From contig CAZTDD010000195.1 of assembly GCA_964612675.1 (NCBI GenBank), positions 1-7,899 on the forward strand: DNA of 7,899 nt, read 5' to 3'. The notes beneath the pieces are model-generated. The model saw nothing but the letters and a program-made list of their open reading frames with translations. It did not search any database and was not told the DNA's origin. Position numbers and translations under genes: made by a program. Positions within the stretch are counted from its first letter, which is position 1. Every line of letters begins with the position of its first letter. Shown in pieces: positions 1 to 5,692 of this stretch. The stretch is from CAZTDD01 sp964612675. GTDB lineage: Bacteria; Hinthialibacterota; Hinthialibacteria; Hinthialibacterales; JAKPRU01.

Positions 1-571
1 CCCGTACCTGCGATTCCGTTCCCACATCAAACACTTCTCCTAATGGGATATCCACGCCCTCCAACGATTTGAGCGTTAGGGTTTGTGACGAATCGAAGAT
101 TTCACTGACTCGATACTGTCCGTTCTCGTCCAGAAGGAATCGTTCGACACAGAGGTTGTCGGGGGCCACCAACACATATTCCTTGACGCCGAATCTCTCA
201 TACAGCCGTCTTTTGAGTAAGCGATCCTTCTTTGAACTGGACGGGCTTATGATCTCGAAGACGACATCCGGGGCGCCGCGTACGCATTTCTCGGTCATCT
301 TTGTCGGATCGCAAACAACGAACACATCAGGCTCTACAACGTTCTCCTCGGAAAGGACAACGTCGGTCGGTGCGTGAAAGGGTGTGCACGTACTATTGCG
401 CAAGGCAGTGCCGAGGACAATGGACAGGTTCATCGAGATTCTCTGGTGCTTAAGGCCGGGTGCCGGAACCATGTTATAAGCCACGCCATCGATAATTTCC
501 CAGCGCTCGTCTTCCGGACAACTCAGATAGTCCTGGTAGGTCACGGGTTCTTTCTGCTTCGCTAGAGGCAT
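1..571 (-). CDS. Uma2 family (DUF820) putative endonuclease, copy 1, C-terminus cut by window edge
   Basis: The frame is open from the ATG at 571 to the window edge, giving 190 residues without a stop. The two neighbouring copies have 193 residues, so probably only a few are missing. The protein belongs to the Uma2/DUF820 family, which has a restriction-endonuclease-like PD-(D/E)XK fold; the cellular role of the family is poorly defined. Visible motifs are WEIIDG (24-29), EPD (80-82), PDVVFEIISPSS (101-112) and a downstream basic helix with K120, followed by GVKEY. By family analogy the putative catalytic residues are D82, E106 and K120. A GGAGG lies 9 nt upstream of the ATG and fixes the start. 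It differs from the other copies at residues 135-140 (VAPDNL in place of VDLDAP) and at the tail. It lies 21 bp downstream of copy 2. The family call is firm; nuclease activity is inferred. Confidence 0.9.
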   Translation of the reverse strand, partial: MPLAKQKEPVTYQDYLSCPEDERWEIIDGVAYNMVPAPGLKHQRISMNLSIVLGTALRNSTCTPFHAPTDVVLSEENVVEPDVFVVCDPTKMTEKCVRGAPDVVFEIISPSSSKKDRLLKRRLYERFGVKEYVLVAPDNLCVERFLLDENGQYRVSEIFDSSQTLTLKSLEGVDIPLGEVFDVGTESQVR

Positions 572-797
572 GGATGTCAACCTCCTCTCGACCTATTCTT
601 CCTGAGTCTCGCGTGATTCCGTTCCCACATCAAACATCTCTCCCAATGGGATATCCACTCCGTCCAATGATCTGAGCGTCAACGTCTGTGTCGAATCGAA
701 GATCTCACTGACCCGATAGCGGCCGTCTTTGTCCAAAAGGAAGCGCTCGACACACGGGGCGTCGAGATCGACGAGAATATATTCTTTGACGCCGAAT
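556..797 (-). repeat. 242-bp perfect direct repeat, copy A (matches 1159-1400)
   Basis: Read base by base, 556-797 is identical to 1159-1400 at the 603-bp offset. The block covers the 3' third of copy 2, the spacer and the first five codons of copy 1. Mismatches begin immediately at both ends (555 against 1158, and 798 against 1401), and the flanks are clearly diverged. This marks a recent recombination or gene-conversion tract. Confidence 0.93.
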
Positions 798-1174
798 TTC
801 TCGTAGAGCCGTCTTTTGAGTAAGCGATCCTTCTTTGAACTGGACGGACTTATGATCTCGAAGACAACATCCGGGGCACCGCGTATGCATTTCTCTGTGA
901 TTTTTGTTTGGTCACAAACGACGAAGAGGTCGGGCTCGACGACGTTCTCCTCGGAAAGGACAACATCGGTCGGTGCGATAAAGGGTCTGCATCGATGTTT
1001 ACGCATAGCGTTCCTCAAAGTGAAATACAGGTTCCCAAGGATTGACTGATGTCTGGTGCCGGGTGCCGGGACCATGTTGTACGCTATGCCGTCGATAATT
1101 TCCCAGCGCTCGTCTTCCGGACAACTCAGATAGTCCTGGTAAGTCACAGGTTCTTCCCGCTTCGCTAGAGGCAT
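593..1174 (-). CDS. Uma2 family (DUF820) putative endonuclease, copy 2
   Basis: This is a complete 193-residue Uma2/DUF820 protein. It has the WEIIDG motif near residue 24, EPDL with D82, VFEIISPSS with E106, and K120 ahead of GVKEYILVD, which matches the PD-(D/E)XK nuclease core of the family. A TTG codon at 1183 lies in frame upstream, but it directly abuts the AGGAGG Shine-Dalgarno. The ATG at 1174 sits 9 nt beyond GGAGG and matches the starts of the other two copies, so it is preferred. The gene is a mosaic: its 3' part is identical in DNA to copy 3, while its middle (for example the stretch coding KKDRLLKRRLYE) follows copy 1. Residues 41-67 differ strongly from both neighbours. The substrate and biological role are unknown. 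Confidence 0.92.
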   Translation of the reverse strand: MPLAKREEPVTYQDYLSCPEDERWEIIDGIAYNMVPAPGTRHQSILGNLYFTLRNAMRKHRCRPFIAPTDVVLSEENVVEPDLFVVCDQTKITEKCIRGAPDVVFEIISPSSSKKDRLLKRRLYEKFGVKEYILVDLDAPCVERFLLDKDGRYRVSEIFDSTQTLTLRSLDGVDIPLGEMFDVGTESRETQEE

Positions 1175-1400
1175 GGATGTCAACCTCCTCTCGACCTATT
1201 CTTCCTGAGTCTCGCGTGATTCCGTTCCCACATCAAACATCTCTCCCAATGGGATATCCACTCCGTCCAATGATCTGAGCGTCAACGTCTGTGTCGAATC
1301 GAAGATCTCACTGACCCGATAGCGGCCGTCTTTGTCCAAAAGGAAGCGCTCGACACACGGGGCGTCGAGATCGACGAGAATATATTCTTTGACGCCGAAT
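1159..1400 (-). repeat. 242-bp perfect direct repeat, copy B (matches 556-797)
   Basis: This is the partner of the block at 556-797. It covers the 3' third of Uma2 copy 3, the 21-bp spacer and the first codons of copy 2. Confidence 0.93.
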
Positions 1401-1777
1401 CTCTCATAGAGCCGTCTCTTGATCAGACGGTCCTTTTTGGAACTCGACGGGCTTATGATCTCGAAGACAACATCCGGCGCACCGCGTATGCATTTCTCGG
1501 TGATTTTTGTTTGATCACAGACAACGAAGAGGTCGGGCTCGACGACGTTCTCCTCGGAAAGGACAACATCGGTCGGTGAGGCAAAAAGTCTACATTCGCT
1601 TTTGCGCAGTGCGTTCCATAGGAGTCCGGACAAGTTCATCGATACACTCTGATGATTCGGAGTGGGGGCCGGCACCATGTTGTAGGCCACACCGTCGATG
1701 ATTTCCCAGCGTTCGTCTTCCGGCCAGCTGAGATAGTCCTGGTAAGTCACGTGTTCTTTCTGCTTCGCTAGAGGCAT
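1196..1777 (-). CDS. Uma2 family (DUF820) putative endonuclease, copy 3 (first of the array)
   Basis: This 193-residue protein is the promoter-proximal member of the tandem Uma2 array. Residues visible in the family core are W24-EIIDG, H42, EPDL with D82, VFEIISPSSS with E106, and K120 in a basic helix before GVKEYILVD. The ORF could be extended to an upstream ATG at 1816. However, the ATG at 1777 has AAGGAGG 9 nt upstream and gives the same MPLAK N-terminus and the same length as the other copies, so it is chosen. Unlike copies 1 and 2, its upstream DNA is unique, with a TATAAT box at 1815-1820, so it may carry the promoter for the array. The family fold is a restriction-like nuclease. No target or partner is evident. 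Confidence 0.92.
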   Translation of the reverse strand: MPLAKQKEHVTYQDYLSWPEDERWEIIDGVAYNMVPAPTPNHQSVSMNLSGLLWNALRKSECRLFASPTDVVLSEENVVEPDLFVVCDQTKITEKCIRGAPDVVFEIISPSSSKKDRLIKRRLYERFGVKEYILVDLDAPCVERFLLDKDGRYRVSEIFDSTQTLTLRSLDGVDIPLGEMFDVGTESRETQEE

Positions 1778-1808
1778 GGTTTCCGACCTCCTTCGTCGGT
1801 TCTCTTCA

Positions 1809-1847
1809 CAGACCATTATACACGAGTCTCACGCAGCCATGGGTCTG
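1809..1847. promoter_or_regulatory. Inverted repeat flanking the candidate -10 box (possible operator)
   Basis: CAGACCAT at 1809-1816 is the inverse complement of ATGGGTCTG at 1839-1847, apart from one bulged base, with a 22-nt spacer. One arm overlaps the TATAAT box. No T-run follows, so this is not a convincing intrinsic terminator for the M20 gene. Operator use is inferred only from its position. Confidence 0.25.
1815..1820 (-). promoter_or_regulatory. Candidate -10 box (TATAAT) for the Uma2 array
   Basis: A perfect TATAAT on the minus strand lies in the 71-bp gap between the M20 gene and Uma2 copy 3, preceded directly by TG. Transcription would start near 1808, leaving a leader of about 30 nt that includes the AAGGAGG ribosome site. 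No good -35 hexamer is found 16-19 nt upstream, so the call is tentative. Confidence 0.4.
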
Positions 1848-1848
1848 G

Positions 1849-3141
1849 TTAGTTCCCACTCGCGGCTGCCTTGAGATAGTCGAGAGCCACGGTACTCATC
1901 GCGCGGACGCCGTTCGGAAGGGCAGCCTCATCGACGACCATATTGGGTGAATGAAGCGGATGGACCGCGCCGATCTCTTCATTACGAACCCCAAGCAGGA
2001 AATAAAAACCGGGGACTTCCTGCGCGAAATAGGCGAAATCTTCACCACCCATGGAAGGTTTTACCTCGACCACGTTGGTGTCTCCTACAACCTGCTCGAG
2101 TGTCGGCAGCATCTGTTTTCCCAACGCGGGATCGTTCCATGTAACCGGTCCGTAGCTGCTCATCTCGATAGTCGCGGTCGCGCCGTGGCTCTCGGCGGTC
2201 TTCTGGATGATTCGTTTGAACGCCTCATTGACCTGCTCCGAAACCTGGTCGCTGTGGACGCGGATTGTCCCTTCCAGCACAACCGAATCCGGGATGATGT
2301 TCCAACGCGTACCGCCTTTCACGATACCCACTGTGACGACAGCCGGTTCTCGTGTATCTACAACCCGGCTCACAATGGTCTGAAGAGCGGTAATCACATG
2401 AGCGGAGGTTACAACCGGGTCGACTCCATGCCAGGGATAGGCAGCGTGGGTCTGTTTCCCTTTGATTTCCACACGAAACTTGCCGACCGCCGCCATCGCC
2501 CCGCCGAGGACGTACCCGAACTTACCGGTTTCGATCTCGGGGTTGACATGCATACCGAAGACTGCAGAAACATCGGGGTCTTTTAACACTCCTTCTTTCG
2601 CCATTAGCGATGCGCCGCCTTCTTCGCCCGCCGGCGCCCCTTCCTCACAGGGCTGGAAGATGAGTTTGACTGTTCCGTGAATCTCATCGCGCATTTGAGA
2701 TAAGACTTTCGCCGTGCCCAGCAGCATCGCGGTATGGCAATCGTGTCCGCACGCATGCATAACGCCTTCATTCTCCGAGGCGAATGGAAGACCGGTTTGT
2801 TCCGTGACCGGCAGTGCGTCGATATCCGCGCGAAGACCGACACACGGGCCGGGGTGTTTGCCTTTGATGAGGGCGATGACACCGTTATGTGCGACACCCG
2901 TTTCCATATCGTCCACACCAATCTCGCGGAGCTGTTCGGCGATATACTTGCCTGTCTCTGTCTCCCGATTCGATAACTCGGGATGTCTGTGAATATGGTG
3001 TCTCCAGTCGAGCACCTGTTCCATCGCCTGATCGGTAAGTTCTGAGACCCGATTTACGACTCCCTGTTCCGCAGCCCAAACAGACGTTCCGCTCAGCACG
3101 AGTACCGTTCCGGTCATTAGGAGAAAGGCATTTCTGATCAT
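1849..3141 (-). CDS. Exported M20D-family amidohydrolase (N-acyl amino acid / hippurate hydrolase type)
   Basis: This 430-residue zinc-dependent M20D peptidase-family enzyme probably hydrolyses an N-acyl amino acid or similar amide. Residues 1-23 form a Sec signal peptide: a basic start, a hydrophobic core and cleavage after VWA. The mature enzyme should therefore be periplasmic or secreted, which is unusual because many HipO-like relatives are cytoplasmic. Visible motifs are HRHPELS (51-57), ADIDALP (105-111), HACGHD (129-134, metal ligands C131 and H133), EEG with E166 and E167, GMH with H198, the dimerisation-domain THAAYP (231-236), GGEDFA (365-370) and PLHSPN with H397. An upstream in-frame ATG at 3204 would overlap the kinase gene. 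The ATG at 3141 has AAGGAG 8 nt upstream and begins the signal peptide, so it is preferred. The gene lies 31 nt downstream of the ribokinase gene and is the last of the operon. Its substrate is unknown. Confidence 0.93.
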   Translation of the reverse strand: MIRNAFLLMTGTVLVLSGTSVWAAEQGVVNRVSELTDQAMEQVLDWRHHIHRHPELSNRETETGKYIAEQLREIGVDDMETGVAHNGVIALIKGKHPGPCVGLRADIDALPVTEQTGLPFASENEGVMHACGHDCHTAMLLGTAKVLSQMRDEIHGTVKLIFQPCEEGAPAGEEGGASLMAKEGVLKDPDVSAVFGMHVNPEIETGKFGYVLGGAMAAVGKFRVEIKGKQTHAAYPWHGVDPVVTSAHVITALQTIVSRVVDTREPAVVTVGIVKGGTRWNIIPDSVVLEGTIRVHSDQVSEQVNEAFKRIIQKTAESHGATATIEMSSYGPVTWNDPALGKQMLPTLEQVVGDTNVVEVKPSMGGEDFAYFAQEVPGFYFLLGVRNEEIGAVHPLHSPNMVVDEAALPNGVRAMSTVALDYLKAAASGN

Positions 3142-3172
3142 GGCGTTGTCTCCTTCAGGTTTTTGATGAGTT

Positions 3173-4093
3173 TTATTGTTTCCTATATCGATCGATTTCT
3201 TCACGCGTAGGGATTGACGGTTGTGCGCCCAGTTTTGTTACGGAAAGTGTCGCGGCGGAGCAAGCAAAGTCAACCGCATCGGGGAGATCCCGGTCGGAGC
3301 TCAACGCGACCGCCAATGCTCCGATGAATGAATCACCGGCAGCGGTTACGTCGACAGCTTTGACCTGCCTTGTCGGGACGCGCAGAAGACCGTTCGTGTC
3401 GTAAATGACGGCACCCTGGGGTCCCATGGTCACGATCACGTGTTTCGTACCACGGTTGAACAGCTCTTTCGCGGCTTCGGCGGCCGTGTCGGTATCGACA
3501 ACGTGGAGCCCGGTCAACTGTTTGGCCTCACTCTCATTTGGAACGAAGTAGTCGATCTTCTTCAGTAGACCTTCTGTGGGGGTGTCTGCCGGGGCGGGAT
3601 TGACGATGATTCGGGTCCCCAACTCTGACGCAAGCGAGACGACGCCGGAGACGGTTTCCATCGGAAGCTCGAATTGAAGGATAATCATATCGGCCGCCTG
3701 GATGGCGTCCTTTGCATCCTTCGCGTCTTGGACGGTAACTCGGTTATTGGCACCCGCTGTGTAGATAAGCTCGTTTTGACCCTCGGTATCGACACTGATC
3801 ATCGCGTTACCTGTGGGTTCTTGTTCGTCACGCTTGATGAACTGTATGTCAACGCCTTTCGACTTGAGGTTCCCCAGGCAGGAATCCCCGAAGATGTCTT
3901 TGCCGACTCGGCCGACCATTGTCACTTGCGCTCCTGCAAGAGCGGCTGCCGCCGCCTGGTTCGCACCCTTTCCACCAGGCACGGTGGTGAAACTCTTGCT
4001 GCGCACCGTTTCGCCCGGGACAGGGAAGCGGTCTACTGTAGCGACCAGATCCATATTGATACTTCCAACAACGACGATTTTTGGTTTATGCAT
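3173..4093 (-). CDS. rbsK: Ribokinase (PfkB-family sugar kinase)
   Basis: This 306-residue kinase of the PfkB family matches ribokinase in length. It would phosphorylate ribose, or a related sugar, at O5 using ATP in the cytoplasm. N-terminal substrate motifs are GSINMD (10-15) and GGKGANQA (40-47). NPAPAD (165-170) and NESEA (186-190) mark the middle of the fold. VTMGPQGA (221-228) and DVTAAGDSF (248-256) form the nucleotide and anion-hole region, with D254 as the catalytic base. The end, LGAQPSIPTREEID (288-301), is typical of ribokinases. GGAGG lies 10 nt upstream of the ATG, inside the last codons of the preceding amidohydrolase gene, and only 2 nt separate the two genes. There is no transporter or LacI-type regulator nearby, so the substrate may be ribose released from a nucleoside or glycoside rather than imported ribose. 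The family is certain; the exact sugar is less so. Confidence 0.9.
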   Translation of the reverse strand: MHKPKIVVVGSINMDLVATVDRFPVPGETVRSKSFTTVPGGKGANQAAAAALAGAQVTMVGRVGKDIFGDSCLGNLKSKGVDIQFIKRDEQEPTGNAMISVDTEGQNELIYTAGANNRVTVQDAKDAKDAIQAADMIILQFELPMETVSGVVSLASELGTRIIVNPAPADTPTEGLLKKIDYFVPNESEAKQLTGLHVVDTDTAAEAAKELFNRGTKHVIVTMGPQGAVIYDTNGLLRVPTRQVKAVDVTAAGDSFIGALAVALSSDRDLPDAVDFACSAATLSVTKLGAQPSIPTREEIDRYRKQ

Positions 4094-4095
4094 GC

Positions 4096-4875
4096 TCAGT
4101 TTTCCTCCATATTCATTTTGAACAACCTATGGGCGTTCTCGCCAACAACCAGACGGCGCTCTTCTTCGCTAATGTCGCTCCACAGAACCGAACCAAGAGC
4201 GCTCGGCAAAGAAAGAAAAGGAATATCGCTACCGAACAGGACCCGCTCGGCTCCCACTCCTTCAACAATTCGACTGATATGTCTGTGATACCGTACCGAG
4301 TTGGTTATGTCGAGATAGAAACGCGTATGTTCTTTTGCGAGCCTTATTGACTGGGTGTGCCCTTCGTACGTACCCCCCGAGTGTCCCAGGATGATGGGCA
4401 CGCGGGGGTAACGTTCTGTGAGAGAGACGAACATTTCCGGATCGCTCCATTGGCTACGGTGCCACGTGTGAGAGAGAAGCGGTGCGGAGTGTTCTTCACA
4501 CCACTCCCACGCCGGTCGGAATCCATCGCTGTCAACCTGAGATTCAAGCAGATCCGGATGGAGTTTCACGCCGACGAAGCCGGGATGGTCGCCGTAACGT
4601 CTCAGTTCTTCCTCGGTCTCTTTCGGCCTATGCGGGTTGACAGCGATCCAGCCGCGAAATCGATCGGGGTATTTCTCGATAGCCTCGGCGACACAGCGAT
4701 TCCCGTGTACCGCGTCCGGACCGATACTCAGATGATGACTGCAGACCGCTACCGCCACACCACACCGGTCCATTACGGCGATCATCCCTTCCGGTTCCGG
4801 GTGCGGGATGTGGAAGCAACCGTATCGACCCATGTGGGCGTGTGCGTCACAGATCCAATAGGAGTCAGCCATCAT
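4096..4875 (-). CDS. Metal-dependent hydrolase, amidohydrolase-2 family (TIM barrel), apparently catalytically intact
   Basis: This 259-residue protein has an amidohydrolase-2 (PF04909-type) TIM-barrel pattern. Visible ligand positions are DAHAHMG (10-16) with the HxH pair H12 and H14, GVKLHPD (102-108), LLSHTWH (133-139) with H136, LGHSGG (163-168) with H165, and FGSDIPF (214-220) with D217. The set matches a metal-binding hydrolase or decarboxylase of this superfamily. No signal peptide is seen, so it acts in the cytoplasm. Translation starts at ATG 4875 or the adjacent ATG 4872; only a weak AGGA precedes them. The start lies inside the 3' end of the upstream paralog (11-bp overlap), so translational coupling is likely. 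The final codons carry the Shine-Dalgarno of the ribokinase gene. The substrate is unknown. Confidence 0.85.
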   Translation of the reverse strand: MMADSYWICDAHAHMGRYGCFHIPHPEPEGMIAVMDRCGVAVAVCSHHLSIGPDAVHGNRCVAEAIEKYPDRFRGWIAVNPHRPKETEEELRRYGDHPGFVGVKLHPDLLESQVDSDGFRPAWEWCEEHSAPLLSHTWHRSQWSDPEMFVSLTERYPRVPIILGHSGGTYEGHTQSIRLAKEHTRFYLDITNSVRYHRHISRIVEGVGAERVLFGSDIPFLSLPSALGSVLWSDISEEERRLVVGENAHRLFKMNMEEN

Positions 4876-5692
4876 GTCCTAATCCGAGAATCCGGCGCAT
4901 GTTCTTTCCGGTGATCAGTCTTTTGCTGCCTTGCGGCAAATCCGCCAAGGCCAGGGTGGTCAAAGGCGCACCCGGGCTGTTTCGTCCTAATCCGGAACCG
5001 AAGACAAATCGCTCGGGACCGAGTTCTTCGCACAATTCCTCCAGACCCCAATGGATTACATAGCCGGTGTATTCCATGCTCAGGTTCGGGAACTGTCGTA
5101 GCAGCGGATAGATCCGCCGCCCGATTCTGTATCCGACATCCGTAAGAATTATACGAATTCCTGGAAAATCGGCGAGCGTGTGTTGCAGGTCGTCCCATTC
5201 TACCTCCGGCATGGAAATGAAGATGGGAACCTGTTGTTCGGTGAGCATCTCGAACAGATCTGCGCAGCACCAGGCGGTGAACGCGTAGCCGTGTGACGCT
5301 GGAGCCATGCGGACGCACGGTATCCTCTTGGTAGATAATGTCCTCGATAACTCTTCCGCCGAGGGGCATTCCCCAGTGGTACTCGGTAATACCACCCACT
5401 GAGCCAAGAGGCGATCCTGTCCTTGGAGCTGGTCCATCAACAGTTGGTTTCCGACAGTGGGATGATTCTCGACGGCGAGCCTGTGGTGGACAACCGCACG
5501 GCCGATTCCGAAGCGATCCATAGCCCGCAGAATCTCTTCCGGGGTCTCCAGATCGCCGTCATAAGAGACCGTACGTTTCCCGATGCTGACGTTGGCGTCG
5601 AAAATATCGAGCGATTTGAGCTCGTCATAAACGTTGGACGGATCGAAACGCAGCGTGGATAGTGGGAGCGGAGCAGAAAATGAGGTTGTCAT
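4865..5692 (-). CDS. Amidohydrolase-2-fold protein lacking metal ligands (probable pseudoenzyme)
   Basis: This 275-residue protein follows the same barrel plan as the next gene but with altered active-site positions. DANVSIG (32-38) replaces DAHAHMG, so both HxH histidines are N34 and S36. FISMPEVEW (158-166) replaces LLSHTWH. ILTDVGY (182-188) replaces ILGHSGG, and FGSGLG (231-236) replaces FGSDIP, with G234 where the catalytic Asp should be. The C-terminal GKNMRRILG matches GENAHRLF of the paralog. It is therefore probably a non-catalytic partner, or an enzyme with a different mechanism. The ATG at 5692 overlaps the upstream stop as ATGA and has GAGG 6 nt upstream. The fold call rests on side-by-side comparison with the neighbour. 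I recall similar DxN-type proteins beside active amidohydrolases in other environmental genomes, but could not check this. Confidence 0.78.
   Translation of the reverse strand: MTTSFSAPLPLSTLRFDPSNVYDELKSLDIFDANVSIGKRTVSYDGDLETPEEILRAMDRFGIGRAVVHHRLAVENHPTVGNQLLMDQLQGQDRLLAQWVVLPSTTGECPSAEELSRTLSTKRIPCVRMAPASHGYAFTAWCCADLFEMLTEQQVPIFISMPEVEWDDLQHTLADFPGIRIILTDVGYRIGRRIYPLLRQFPNLSMEYTGYVIHWGLEELCEELGPERFVFGSGLGRNSPGAPLTTLALADLPQGSKRLITGKNMRRILGLGHDG

Larger units (their letters stand above)
1..1777 (-). repeat. Tandem array of three 603-bp Uma2 gene units
   Basis: The start codons lie at 571, 1174 and 1777, and the two complete stops at 593 and 1196, so the period is exactly 603 bp for both the gene and the 21-bp spacer. 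The spacers at 572-592 and 1175-1195 are identical, while the DNA upstream of copy 3 is unrelated. This is a direct tandem duplication that kept its register, with the copies then diverging mainly around codons 41-67. Confidence 0.95.

Noticed and set aside
69..377. Plus-strand ORF repeated at 816-1049
   Set aside because: Both are the antisense image of the Uma2 genes. Their similarity to each other simply reflects the tandem duplication.
1951..2586. 211-codon plus-strand ORF
   Set aside because: It lies fully antisense to the M20 gene, whose frame has complete catalytic motifs, and its own translation shows no recognisable domain.
3674..4288. 204-codon plus-strand ORF
   Set aside because: It is antisense to the ribokinase and amidohydrolase genes and has no ribosome site or family features.
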